A stretch of DNA of 37,371 nt from Microcaldota archaeon (GTDB lineage Archaea > Micrarchaeota > Micrarchaeia > Anstonellales > Bilamarchaeaceae): NCBI GenBank assembly GCA_020726005.1, contig DYTL01000001.1, forward strand, positions 1 to 37,371, in the 5' to 3' direction. Made by a program: the position numbers and the translations under genes. A model generated the notes under the pieces. The model did not search any database. It was not told the origin of the DNA and saw only the letters and a list, made by a program, of their open reading frames with translations. Positions 23,965 through 32,334 of the stretch are shown in pieces; position 1 is the stretch's first letter, and every line of letters starts with the position of its first letter.

Positions 23965-24756
23965 TTATTTTTTTAATATGTATTTTTTTATTAATAAAAC
24001 TAAAGGATTAATTAACAATCCTATTATTATTGCGGAAAAGATAAACCAACTCTGTGAATCATAAATCCTGCGAAGGTTTATTAAAGGTATTGTAACAGGT
24101 AAATCGACGTAAAAGCGAGTGCCGGAATTAAAAGTTGCAACTACATCGTGTGCATCGGTTGGAACAGTTGCATAAATCATAACCCTACTATTAGAGGAAT
24201 ATGTCTCTTTGTCAGTGTGCACTGGCATTTGGGATGCTTTAGTTTGTATCCATAAAAGCTCATCTGTTTTCTGTCCAACAAAAAATACCGTTTGATTCAT
24301 TGCTATCTCAGTTCTGTTATTATAAGCAACAATTGTCGCATACCAAAAGTTTTGTGTTGCATTTTTAAGTACGAAAGAACCAGAATAAATATTATCGCTA
24401 TTGTTAGTTTTAGTAAGGTTTATGGAAAAATCATCTTTTAGAGTAGGATCGGCGTATCCAGTTACCCAAGTGAATGCAATAAATATTCCAATAATAACAA
24501 CCATCATTTTCATCTGACTCATTAACAGTTTGTTCATCATTGGCATAAGTTCCTCATTCATTTTGGAAATTTCGTCCATTTTACGTTTGTTGTTGTTTTT
24601 TGCCGCTTCCTTATAAAGTTCGTTTATCTGTTTGGATTTTTCCTGAATACTTTTCATCATGTTGGAATCCATAAGTTTAGATTGGATTATGCGAATTAAA
24701 ATCACGTATATTATTGAAAGTGCAATTACAAAATAAAAATAAGGAGTAATATCCAT
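23965..24756 (-). CDS. DUF106/EMC3-like membrane insertase with large exoplasmic domain
   Basis: The DUF106 family is the archaeal branch of the YidC/EMC3/TMCO1/Get1 insertases. In this 263-residue protein TM1 is about residues 6-24, a cytoplasmic coiled coil spans 30-75 (MDEISKMNEELMPMMNKLLM), TM2 is about 83-100 and TM3 about 236-257. Classical family members have TM2 and TM3 separated by a short loop; here about 130 residues lie between them, beta-rich with several N-x-S/T sites. The preceding adkA and secY genes fit a role in membrane-protein biogenesis. I chose ATG 24756, which has GTGATTTTT before it, over an upstream GTG. Confidence 0.88.
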   Translation of the reverse strand: MDITPYFYFVIALSIIYVILIRIIQSKLMDSNMMKSIQEKSKQINELYKEAAKNNNKRKMDEISKMNEELMPMMNKLLMSQMKMMVVIIGIFIAFTWVTGYADPTLKDDFSINLTKTNNSDNIYSGSFVLKNATQNFWYATIVAYNNRTEIAMNQTVFFVGQKTDELLWIQTKASQMPVHTDKETYSSNSRVMIYATVPTDAHDVVATFNSGTRFYVDLPVTIPLINLRRIYDSQSWFIFSAIIIGLLINPLVLLIKKYILKK

Positions 24757-24770
24757 AAAAATCACGTAGA

Positions 24771-25316
24771 TTAATCTAAAAGCAAAGCGAATTTTTCAAT
24801 TGCTTCCTGAAGCTTATTGTCACGATTGAGTATTATAGTTGCAGGAGCGCCAGTAAATGCGGAATATGCAGCTAAATATGCTTTATTCATCTGGTCATGC
24901 TCAATTATTTCATCTTTATTCATTTCACGCGTTCGCGCGCAATCATTTTTTCTTCTATTATATATCTCATCTATTGTTGCAGAAAGCAAAATCAAGCGTT
25001 CAACTTTAAGTTTTTTCAGTAAATCAAACGGAAGACCAGGAAGATATCCTTTCGTAGTTTGGATTGAACAGTGCGTATCAAGTATATTTTTTTTGTCCAT
25101 TTTAGAAAGTTTAAGTGCAACATCTTTTTGAATCGCTTTTTGTCGTGTAATTGATGCCTTACGTATTTCATCTCTCTTTTGAAGTCCGTATCTTTTTTTG
25201 AACATTTCGAACATAAGGTTGCCGTAATTCACTATTTTATAGTTTGGTTTTATTTGTTTTACTCCATCAAGGACCGAACTTTTTCCAACGCCAGGTACAC
25301 CCATAAGTATTATCAT
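24771..25316 (-). CDS. adkA: Archaeal adenylate kinase AdkA
   Basis: AdkA interconverts AMP + ATP and 2 ADP. The 181-residue protein carries the P-loop GVPGVGKSS at residues 6-14. It follows the archaeal type, unlike the bacterial zinc-lid enzyme: NYGNLMFEMFKKRYG, RDEIRKA, LDTHCSIQTTKGYLPGLP (the archaeal equivalent of the AMP-binding region) and NDCARTREMNKDEIIEHDQM as lid. It lies directly after secY, 12 bp apart, which is the conserved archaeal arrangement. Confidence 0.95.
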   Translation of the reverse strand: MIILMGVPGVGKSSVLDGVKQIKPNYKIVNYGNLMFEMFKKRYGLQKRDEIRKASITRQKAIQKDVALKLSKMDKKNILDTHCSIQTTKGYLPGLPFDLLKKLKVERLILLSATIDEIYNRRKNDCARTREMNKDEIIEHDQMNKAYLAAYSAFTGAPATIILNRDNKLQEAIEKFALLLD

Positions 25317-25328
25317 TTTAAAACCAAT

Positions 25329-26747
25329 CTACGCAAAGATTCGAGATATTTGCGGATATATATCAAACACCTTAAGTTTTTCAAATTCTTCGTATAGTTT
25401 ATATAAAATACCAACTGTAAGTAAAATTCCGGTTCCTGTTCCTAATGCACCAGTAAGATCGGCAAGACCTGCGAGAAGACCTACAGAAGCACTGCTCGTA
25501 ATTATAAGTGGTGAAATATATTTTCCCAAAACTTTTTCAAGTAAACGCGGATCTCTTCTGTATCCAGGAATCTGAAGACCGGATTTGTTAAGTTGATCTG
25601 CCACGCTTTTCGCATCCATATTACTTGTTTCAGCCCAAAATATACCGAAAAATATGCATGTAACCGTTAAGAAGACTACATATATAATTGCATGTATCCA
25701 TTCAGGAATATGAAAATGTGGAGTGTCCTGTAAAAGATAATCAAAGTGTGCACTCATCCCTCCTCGTGCATAAATTGGAGTAATCAGATAAATAAAACCG
25801 TCGCGAACTGTTTTATCTGAATCTACGAAACCGATATAATTCACAATATTCTCATCACCGAACATCCAATTCTGATCAGCAAGCGTAGTAAGTAATGGTG
25901 CTGCAAAAAGCTGAATATTAAGTAAAAGCGCAGATGCAAAAATTACTGGAATGTTTGAAACATAAAAAAATTTGAGCGGAAGTTTGGGAATAATGCCTCT
26001 AATAGCTTCATATGCAACAGGAATTTCCACTTTCATTCCTTCTGCATATACACAAATAAGAAAAACAAATATAGTAAATACAAATGGAAGGAGAATAGTT
26101 AATGATAATGGTATTGCATCCGCGCCACCTTCCATAAGTGTTTGCGTTACTCCACCTAAACCAAATATAAGATTTGAAAGACCCCCTAATATACTCAACG
26201 AAACACCTGCTGCAATAAAGAGGCTTATACCGCTTCCTATTCCATATTTGGAAATTGTTTCATCAAGATAAAATAATATCATTGCACCCATTACAATCTG
26301 CGCAATTACTAACACAACAATTAAAGTTCCTGCATTTTCTATAAGTATTGTTTTTCCAGTTGAAACAAAAATTGCTGCTTCAAGAACTGCAAGTACAAAT
26401 GCCAGTACTTTTTGTACTTCATGAAATTTTTTTCTATCTCCCGTATTGTTCATATCAAGATTAATCAATCCTGCACCTTTGAAAAGTTGAAGAAAAATTG
26501 ATGCGAGAACAATTGGACCTATACCCACAGTAAGAAGTGAGCCGATTTTGGAAGCAGTAATAACCTGAAGAAAATCAATATCGTGTGTTTTTTTTACTCC
26601 AAAGGCAGTAACATTGTACATTACAAAAAATATTACCAAAGCTGCAGCAGTCCACATTATTTTTTCTCGTACTGAAATAGGACTGTCAGGTTTTTTCACT
26701 TCTGGAAAACTTCTTGATATTGATGCAAGTTTATCTATTATGCCCAT
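25329..26747 (-). CDS. secY: Preprotein translocase subunit SecY
   Basis: SecY (Sec61 alpha) is the channel through which proteins cross or enter the membrane. The 472-residue protein has ten predicted membrane helices. Characteristic blocks are the TM2 plug region (GIGPIVLASIFLQLFKGAGL), GIGSGISLFIAAGV in TM4, IPVAYEAIRGIIPKLPLKF in the first ribosome-binding loop, and AETSNMDAKSVADQLNKSGL with IPGYRRDPR in the second loop, contacted by the ribosome. I take ATG 26747, preceded by GGTGAATTG. Uniquely here, secY is separated from uL15 by a flavoprotein gene and has its own TATA-like box. Confidence 0.97.
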   Translation of the reverse strand: MGIIDKLASISRSFPEVKKPDSPISVREKIMWTAAALVIFFVMYNVTAFGVKKTHDIDFLQVITASKIGSLLTVGIGPIVLASIFLQLFKGAGLINLDMNNTGDRKKFHEVQKVLAFVLAVLEAAIFVSTGKTILIENAGTLIVVLVIAQIVMGAMILFYLDETISKYGIGSGISLFIAAGVSLSILGGLSNLIFGLGGVTQTLMEGGADAIPLSLTILLPFVFTIFVFLICVYAEGMKVEIPVAYEAIRGIIPKLPLKFFYVSNIPVIFASALLLNIQLFAAPLLTTLADQNWMFGDENIVNYIGFVDSDKTVRDGFIYLITPIYARGGMSAHFDYLLQDTPHFHIPEWIHAIIYVVFLTVTCIFFGIFWAETSNMDAKSVADQLNKSGLQIPGYRRDPRLLEKVLGKYISPLIITSSASVGLLAGLADLTGALGTGTGILLTVGILYKLYEEFEKLKVFDIYPQISRIFA

Positions 26748-26777
26748 CAATTCACCAATATAATACCTTTTGATTTT

Positions 26778-26792
26778 GATATTTTATATATT
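26778..26792 (-). promoter_or_regulatory. TATA-like box upstream of secY
   Basis: On the minus strand AATATATAAAATATC is centred about 38 bp before the secY ATG, just after the stop of the flavoprotein gene. It would restore transcription of secY and the genes after it, independent of the ribosomal promoter. Confidence 0.5.
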
Positions 26793-26800
26793 ATATTTAT

Positions 26801-28891
26801 TCATTCTGTATCAACTTTCCAATTATATATATCGTTAGCACAAATTATTCCGGAAATCGTTGAACCTTCTATCCCTCCACCTGGAAAAGTTGACGCACCA
26901 ACCAAATATAATCCTCTTATAGGTGTTTTAAAGTAAGGTCTTTTTATTTCAATTGATTGATCGAAAGAATAAAGTGCCCCTTCTGGTATAGATGTATATC
27001 TTTCCATTGTTCTTGGAGTTGCAATCTCCAAAACGTCTATATGTTTACTTAAATTTGGAATGATTTTTTCCGCTTTTTGAATTAATTTTTCAGCAAATTC
27101 TTTTTTCTTTTTATTATATTCTTTTGTTTCTCTTTTTGGGAAGTCGCTATAAAATGCATTTGCTAAAATTAATACCGTGCTTTTTCCTTTAGGAGCTAAG
27201 TTTTTATCTGAATTTGAAATTATTGCAATCTCCATTTCTTCATCTATATTTTTTATGAGTACTGAATAAGCAGATAAATCCATATTTACTCCTAAATATA
27301 CAACGAAAACAGATGGAGACATTTTCAATCCACTTATATAATTAACAAATTCTTTATTCAAATTATTTTCACCAATAAGTTCTAAGAAAACGTTTTTTGC
27401 ATTTGCATTCGCCACTATAATAGGTGCTTTAAAAATAGCGCTTCCAACATTTACTTCCTTAACCATATTGTTCTCAATATTTATTTTATCAACTTTATGA
27501 TTTGGCAAAACATTGCCACCTTTGTTTTTAATAAAATCGCTTAAAACATTAACGAAATTTTGCATTCCACCTTTGATAGTATACCCTCCATGAATAAAAT
27601 AACCCATCCAAACAGTAAGACCCATTATAGCAGATGTTTTTTTAGCAGTTGTTCCTGTATACCCTGATAATCCACTAAGGAATAATTTTAATTCGTCAGT
27701 TGTAAAAAACTCATCTAATTTTTCCTGAAATGTTTTATTATACCATTCATAAAAATAAGGGTGTTCTTTTGGATGATTTACTAATTTTTTTTCTCCATGT
27801 ATCTTTACAATAAGATAATCTGGCAAAGGAGTTCCCAAAATTTTTGCTTCGCTATAAACTTCTTCGTAAGCTTTTTTTACATTTTCAAAAAACCTCTTTA
27901 TATTTTCTTTTTCTTCTGGGAAAAATTCTGATAATGTTTTTATTGTATTACTCAATTCTCCAGAAATTGGTATTTCCTTTCTATTTAAAATATATTTTAT
28001 TGATTTATTCTTTACAAAGAGATCTTCTTTCTTAAGATCAAGTTGTTTTAGAAGATAAGTAATTGGACCATTTTTCCATAATCCACCAATATCTATTACA
28101 CCGACATTAAAAATAAAATTTTTGCGTATAAAAGAAGAGCAATAGCCACCAACTTGAGTATGTTGTTCAAGAACTAATACTTTATATCCTCTTTTCGAAA
28201 GCAAAGCACCACAAGTTAGACCTCCTATACCAGAACCAACAATAATTACATCATATCCATTTTCTTCCCTTGTTCTTTGTAAGTTTAGATTCATATTCCA
28301 ATCGTATTTTTTGAATTCCTTTGAAACAAAATAAGCTGGCGCTTTTAATGGAAAAATAATTGAAAAGATTATTCCAAGAATAATTAAAATATTTGAAATA
28401 ATGATAGTAAGTGGTACATCAAGAAATAAGAATATACCTGCATTTACTATAAATATTATTACCCAAACTCCTGTAATTACATTATTAATATCTAAAAATA
28501 TTTTATGCTTCCAATAAATTTCTGGATAATCCTTTTTTGAAATTTGAAAAGTATATGGTTGTTTAACGATTATGGAAATCAACGCCATTAAAAATAAAAT
28601 TAAATATCCAATAAAACCACTGTGTTCAACAAATATATTTAAATTGAAGATAAATGTACCAATAATAGCTATACCGAAATAAGAAATAGAAGCAATATCC
28701 ATTAAATTGAAGTCTTTTTTGTGAACTTGAGAGATTATAAAAATTAAAGAGATTACAAATGCAATAATAATACCCAAATTATTTCCCATTCCGCATGATA
28801 TCCAATAAATAATCCATGGAATGAAAGAAATAAGTATGCAACTCATGCCAAGCCTTTCTATTTTTGTATTAGTTTTTTCATTATTTTTCAT
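26801..28891 (-). CDS. Membrane flavoprotein: 6-TM domain fused to CrtI/retinol-saturase-like oxidoreductase
   Basis: The 696-residue protein has two parts. Residues 14-182 form six predicted membrane helices, with a QPYTFQISKKDYPEIYWKHK segment between helices 4 and 5. Residues about 213-690 are an FAD-dependent amine-oxidase/phytoene-desaturase-type domain: DVIIVGSGIGG at 214-224, LVLEQHTQVGGYCSSF, and the C-terminal FAD-contact block LVGASTFPGGGIEGSTISG, typical of CrtI, carotenoid isomerase and retinol saturase. The substrate is likely a polyprenoid or other lipid double bond, but this is inference. It interrupts the conserved uL15-secY order and has its own promoter and GGTAAAT ribosome binding site, which suggests later insertion. 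Confidence 0.88.
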   Translation of the reverse strand: MKNNEKTNTKIERLGMSCILISFIPWIIYWISCGMGNNLGIIIAFVISLIFIISQVHKKDFNLMDIASISYFGIAIIGTFIFNLNIFVEHSGFIGYLILFLMALISIIVKQPYTFQISKKDYPEIYWKHKIFLDINNVITGVWVIIFIVNAGIFLFLDVPLTIIISNILIILGIIFSIIFPLKAPAYFVSKEFKKYDWNMNLNLQRTREENGYDVIIVGSGIGGLTCGALLSKRGYKVLVLEQHTQVGGYCSSFIRKNFIFNVGVIDIGGLWKNGPITYLLKQLDLKKEDLFVKNKSIKYILNRKEIPISGELSNTIKTLSEFFPEEKENIKRFFENVKKAYEEVYSEAKILGTPLPDYLIVKIHGEKKLVNHPKEHPYFYEWYNKTFQEKLDEFFTTDELKLFLSGLSGYTGTTAKKTSAIMGLTVWMGYFIHGGYTIKGGMQNFVNVLSDFIKNKGGNVLPNHKVDKINIENNMVKEVNVGSAIFKAPIIVANANAKNVFLELIGENNLNKEFVNYISGLKMSPSVFVVYLGVNMDLSAYSVLIKNIDEEMEIAIISNSDKNLAPKGKSTVLILANAFYSDFPKRETKEYNKKKKEFAEKLIQKAEKIIPNLSKHIDVLEIATPRTMERYTSIPEGALYSFDQSIEIKRPYFKTPIRGLYLVGASTFPGGGIEGSTISGIICANDIYNWKVDTE

Positions 28892-28926
28892 AAATTTACC
28901 TATAAGAAAGTGATTATTCTAAAAAT

Positions 28927-28940
28927 CATTTAAATATAAC
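28927..28940 (-). promoter_or_regulatory. TATA-like box of the membrane flavoprotein gene
   Basis: GTTATATTTAAATG on the minus strand begins seven bases after the uL15 stop and is centred about 43 bp before the flavoprotein ATG. The predicted leader of about 17 bases holds GGTAAAT as ribosome binding site. Confidence 0.55.
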
Positions 28941-28946
28941 AAAGAA

Positions 28947-29363
28947 TCAGGATACAATTTTCTCTATATTCCCTCCTGCTTCTTTTATTTTTTCTTCTGC
29001 TTTTTTGCTCCAACCAAGCGCACGAATGCTTACAGGAATAGTAAGCTCGCCAGCACCAAGAATTTTCCCTTTAAATATAAATAGTTCTTTTCCATCTTTT
29101 TTTTCAAGCGCTCCTTTTTTTGCCATATTTTCTATTTCAAATACATTTATTGTGTCTATCTCTTTTGACGTTGGATTTATAAATCCGCGATTTCCAAAAT
29201 AATTAGGTGCAAATTTTACAGTCCAAGTTTTCTTATGTTTATTTAGACCTGCATGCCCCACTCCACCGCGGTTTCCGCTTCCTCTTCGGTTTTTAGCATT
29301 GCCAGCACCGTGACTTCCCTGTCCACGATATCTTTTTACTCGTTTTTCTTTTCTTTTTGTCAT
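28947..29363 (-). CDS. rpl15: Large ribosomal subunit protein uL15
   Basis: The 138-residue product has the glycine/arginine-rich N-terminal extension typical of uL15 (KRYRGQGSHGAGNAKNRRGS, then GNRGGVGHAG), which threads into 23S rRNA, and a C-terminal globular part with ILGAGELTIPVSIRALGWSK, close to the VLGxGxLxxpvxVxAxxFS pattern. GTGATTATA before ATG 29363 fixes the start; the frame remains open upstream. It is the last ribosomal gene before the inserted flavoprotein; in most archaea secY would follow directly. Confidence 0.95.
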   Translation of the reverse strand: MTKRKEKRVKRYRGQGSHGAGNAKNRRGSGNRGGVGHAGLNKHKKTWTVKFAPNYFGNRGFINPTSKEIDTINVFEIENMAKKGALEKKDGKELFIFKGKILGAGELTIPVSIRALGWSKKAEEKIKEAGGNIEKIVS

Positions 29364-29382
29364 TATAATCACATTTAACATT

Positions 29383-29814
29383 TTATGACATTCTTTTTAT
29401 AAGAGATGAAATATCCGGTCTTGCACCTAAATCTCCTTTCGGATACGGTCGTTTTATATCTCTATATCCTTTACGCGGAGGTTTGAGCGTAAAAACAGAA
29501 TCTACAAATTCATTTACCTTTGCACCAGCTATAATTTTTTTTGCAATGTCTTTTATTTCTTCTTTAGTTAAAATTTCCGAAAGCCTTTTCGCACCTTTTT
29601 TGCCTTTTTTAGAAAGCAAAGATAAAAGTGCATCTTCATTTATTGGACCGAATGTTACATAATCTTTTACTAAATTAAGCATTCCTTTTGTATAACAGGA
29701 ATCTTCTATTACAATACAATGATTTGGTCTGCGAAGACGAAGAAGCTCAAGAGTTTTTTTGATTTTTGGTTCAATATTCCTCTTTCCTCTTACTCTAATA
29801 ATTGCGATTTTCAT
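29383..29814 (-). CDS. rpl30: Large ribosomal subunit protein uL30
   Basis: The 143-residue protein is of the long archaeal/eukaryotic uL30 type. It begins MKIAIIRVRGKRNIEPKIKK and has LELLRLRRPNHCIVIEDS and MLNLVKDYVTFGPIN, then a C-terminal extension FTLKPPRKGYRDIKRPYPKG, all familiar in archaeal uL30. I chose ATG 29814 (GGGATAAA before it), which matches the family start. An ATG at 29838 overlaps the uS5 stop and could instead be used by termination-reinitiation. Confidence 0.94.
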   Translation of the reverse strand: MKIAIIRVRGKRNIEPKIKKTLELLRLRRPNHCIVIEDSCYTKGMLNLVKDYVTFGPINEDALLSLLSKKGKKGAKRLSEILTKEEIKDIAKKIIAGAKVNEFVDSVFTLKPPRKGYRDIKRPYPKGDLGARPDISSLIKRMS

Positions 29815-29834
29815 TTTATCCCTTTCATACCTAA

Positions 29835-30479
29835 TCATAATTTTTCCTCTTCTATAGGATGCGGTTTTGATGTTGAAATATTTTCAAGCGCTTTTATTGT
29901 TGCCAATGCAGTGTTGTAAATATTATTAGTATTTCCAGTCGTTGTACTCCATATATCTTTTATCCCTGTAATTGAAAGAACTTTTTTAACGGTTGCATTT
30001 GATGCAAGACCCAATCCTTTAGGTGCAGGTTTGAGTACCACAATGGTGCTTCCTTCCTTGCCGTGGGTTGCTTCTGGAATTGAGTGCGGCGTATGGCATT
30101 TACATTCCCACGAACCGCAACCCATTTTGACAGAAATCATTTTTTTCTTCGCGTCCCTTATTGCGTAATCTATTGAAGGTTTAATTTCATCGGATTTTCC
30201 AACTCCAATACCAACGTGTCCATTATGATCACCAATCACAGTAACCACACGAAATTGAATTTTTCTTCCGGAATCGGTTACGCGTTGTGTGCTTTTTATG
30301 AGCAAGGTTTCAGCTTCAAGATTAGTAAATAAAATTTCGGATATTTCAGCTTCAAGAATCGGTCTTCCCATGTCAACTATTTGTTCAAACGAAGTTATCT
30401 CTCCGTTTTTGACCATTTTACCTATTTCAGTTTTCGGATTCCATGTTTCCTTGTTAACAACAGTTACTTTTTCACTCAT
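29835..30479 (-). CDS. rps5: Small ribosomal subunit protein uS5
   Basis: The 214-residue protein has the archaeal uS5 N-terminus (WNPKTEIGKMVKNGEI), the dsRNA-binding-like domain with RKIQFRVVTVIGDHNGHVGIG and AKKKMISVKMGCGSWEC, and the C-terminal domain with GKEGSTIVVLKPAPKGLGL. It sits at the decoding-site entrance of the small subunit. ATG 30479, preceded by GAGGTAATTTT, is chosen over an upstream in-frame start that would add 26 untypical residues. Confidence 0.96.
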   Translation of the reverse strand: MSEKVTVVNKETWNPKTEIGKMVKNGEITSFEQIVDMGRPILEAEISEILFTNLEAETLLIKSTQRVTDSGRKIQFRVVTVIGDHNGHVGIGVGKSDEIKPSIDYAIRDAKKKMISVKMGCGSWECKCHTPHSIPEATHGKEGSTIVVLKPAPKGLGLASNATVKKVLSITGIKDIWSTTTGNTNNIYNTALATIKALENISTSKPHPIEEEKL

Positions 30480-30483
30480 AAAA

Positions 30484-30981
30484 TTACCTCGATAATAAAA
30501 GTATTTTTTTCTTCGCAATATCAAATATTTCATGTATTTCTTTAAGATGAGAACCATTTATCCTGTCTAATATGATTTTTGATTGATCAAAGGGAATTTC
30601 TATTCCTGCATCTATCGCGCCTTTTACCGCAGCAAAAACTACTGCGCCTTTTGAGGCACTAACATTTATGTCTGCAATTGCATGGCTTATCCCTTTGGTC
30701 TTTGCCTGCCCAGCTGCATAAAGTCCTGCAAGGTAAGCAGTGGGGGTATTACATTTCGCAGGAAAACCAACAATTTCCTTAAGTATTGAGGAGTGCATAC
30801 TAAATATTATTTTATCCCCCTTTTCAAAATATTGTACAAATTGAATTATAAATCCGGTGTTTGAACGTCTGATTACCATGCGAATTTTTCCACTCTTTAC
30901 CATGGCAAGTCTTTTTGCATAGTTGGTTCTACCTTCACGAGTTCTTCGGAATGGCATTATAAACGTAGTTTTTGTTTTCAT
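30484..30981 (-). CDS. rpl18: Large ribosomal subunit protein uL18
   Basis: uL18 binds 5S rRNA. The product (165 residues from the chosen start) has MPFRRTREGRTNYAKRL near the N-terminus, the archaeal hallmark, then IRMVIRRSNTGFIIQFVQY, PTAYLAGLYAAGQAKTKGI and AVKGAIDAGIEIPFDQSK. ATG 30981 is preferred because GATGATTTC precedes it; an ATG at 31011 adds ten residues but lacks a binding site. It ends four bases before the uS5 start. Confidence 0.94.
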   Translation of the reverse strand: MKTKTTFIMPFRRTREGRTNYAKRLAMVKSGKIRMVIRRSNTGFIIQFVQYFEKGDKIIFSMHSSILKEIVGFPAKCNTPTAYLAGLYAAGQAKTKGISHAIADINVSASKGAVVFAAVKGAIDAGIEIPFDQSKIILDRINGSHLKEIHEIFDIAKKKILLLSR

Positions 30982-31025
30982 GAAATCATCTGCGATAGAA
31001 CCGATAGTCATTTTTTTCTATTATT

Positions 31026-31460
31026 TTATTTATTTTGCGCAACCTCGATATAAAAATCGTTGTCCTTAAGGAACATCAATAATGCTTTCTTTCCTTTGAA
31101 TGAACCGCCCTTTATTCTCAGATATATTTTACGTTTATTGTTTTTATTAAGATTACCTCTGGAAATGAGTTGATTGAGGTATTTTCTTTGTACTCTTACA
31201 TTAGTCATCCACTTCTTTTTTTCCAAGGTGCGTGCATTCATGCTGCCCCTTCTTGAACCTGCGAGCTTCCTTTTTCTTTTATTTGCAACCTTAAAACCGG
31301 CTTTGGTTTTTACATATATTATTTTATCTTGTATAAGATTTTTTACATCTTTTCGAGTTAATACATCTTTTAGTTTAGTTCTTTCTTCAGGTTTTATTTT
31401 TATTTTATTTTTGCCTACACTAAGAATATCGGATGCAAGCCTTTTTATCGTTGAAAACAT
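31026..31460 (-). CDS. rpl19e: Large ribosomal subunit protein eL19
   Basis: This basic, mainly helical protein of 144 residues has KRLASDILSVGKNKIKIKPE at the N-terminus, LIQDKIIYVKTKAG, then the Arg-rich SRRGSMNARTLEKKKWMTNV (the archaeal pattern is GxRxGxxxARxPxKxxWxxxIR), and YLRIKGGSFKGKKALLMFL at the end. GTGATTATAT precedes the ATG. It lies between eL32 and uL18 as expected. Confidence 0.95.
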   Translation of the reverse strand: MFSTIKRLASDILSVGKNKIKIKPEERTKLKDVLTRKDVKNLIQDKIIYVKTKAGFKVANKRKRKLAGSRRGSMNARTLEKKKWMTNVRVQRKYLNQLISRGNLNKNNKRKIYLRIKGGSFKGKKALLMFLKDNDFYIEVAQNK

Positions 31461-31470
31461 ATATAATCAC

Positions 31471-31827
31471 TTAATTAAGAACTTGAATTTTCATTTCTTC
31501 AGCTAATTTTTTTAATTTGTCTCGTTTCTTTTTTCCAATTCCTTTTGCAAAGCGTATAATCTTTCCAGTCGCATTTTTAAGTTCGTTTGTATTGTGCACT
31601 AATATTTCAAACATTCCGCAAGGGTGCATTCCACGAATTTCCGAAGAATTTTTATATCCTATTCGTGGGCTTGCGCCCGCAAATAAACATCGTATTCTTT
31701 TTTTATTATCAATACCTCTTGGTTTTCTCCACCTAAATTTAACACGCTTTTTGAATCCCGCATTAAGAACATTGAATTTCGGTTTGGATTTTTTAATTAT
31801 GGATTTTAGTTTAGTTGTTTTGTTCAC
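31471..31827 (-). CDS. rpl32e: Large ribosomal subunit protein eL32 (GTG start)
   Basis: The eL32 core is clear: SKPKFNVLNAGFKKRVKFRW, RKPRGIDNKKR, SEIRGMHPCGMFEILVHNTN, and the C-terminal KRDKLKKLAEEM. I propose a GTG start at 31827 (118 residues) because AGTGATTATA lies immediately before it, the same block that precedes the ATGs of uL15, eL19 and uL14, and because family members begin close to this point. An ATG 11 codons upstream (31860) lies inside the uL6 gene without a binding site. Confidence 0.92.
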   Translation of the reverse strand: MNKTTKLKSIIKKSKPKFNVLNAGFKKRVKFRWRKPRGIDNKKRIRCLFAGASPRIGYKNSSEIRGMHPCGMFEILVHNTNELKNATGKIIRFAKGIGKKKRDKLKKLAEEMKIQVLN

Positions 31828-31837
31828 TATAATCACT

Positions 31838-32323
31838 TTATACAATTTCATATGCTCCATCCTGAAACACGCGACAGTCCTTTCTTTTTATATGCAAGGC
31901 GCGCTTAAAATTGGCAGTTGTTTGTCCTATTGCTTCCTTATCCAAACCAGAGATAGTTACTTCCTGTTCTTTCACATCAATTTTTGTTTTTCCGATTATT
32001 TTTGATGTGCGCTGAAGTTTTTCTCCGAGTAGGTTCTTTATAGTAAGTGTATCCCCCTTTACTTCTAACGTAAACGGAAAGTGTGCGTAAATGAGTTTAA
32101 GTCTTTTTATGTATCCGTACTGCACGCCAAACATCATATTTCTAAGATGGGATTCAATTGTTCCTTTAATAGCTTTGTTGTTACTTTCTACTTCTACCTG
32201 ATTTCTGTTTATAATTATTTTACTCTCAAGTGTTTCAAAGCATTTTTCCACTTCTCCTTTTGGACCTATCGCTTTTACTAATGTACCATCAATAGTTATC
32301 GTAATTCCGTTTGGTATTTCCAT
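31838..32323 (-). CDS. rpl6: Large ribosomal subunit protein uL6
   Basis: The 161-residue protein shows the two-fold uL6 repeat. The N-terminal domain has MEIPNGITITIDGTLVKAIG and PKGEVEK; the C-terminal domain has LIYAHFPFTLEVKGDTLTIK, LLGEKLQRTSKI, and EVTISGLDKEAIGQTTANFK, the conserved archaeal VxGxDxexvGqtAAxiE pattern. It binds near the sarcin-ricin loop of 23S rRNA. Slightly shorter than the usual 175-185 residues. The spacing to uS8 is 11 bp. Confidence 0.95.
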   Translation of the reverse strand: MEIPNGITITIDGTLVKAIGPKGEVEKCFETLESKIIINRNQVEVESNNKAIKGTIESHLRNMMFGVQYGYIKRLKLIYAHFPFTLEVKGDTLTIKNLLGEKLQRTSKIIGKTKIDVKEQEVTISGLDKEAIGQTTANFKRALHIKRKDCRVFQDGAYEIV

Positions 32324-32334
32324 TTTAAATCCCC

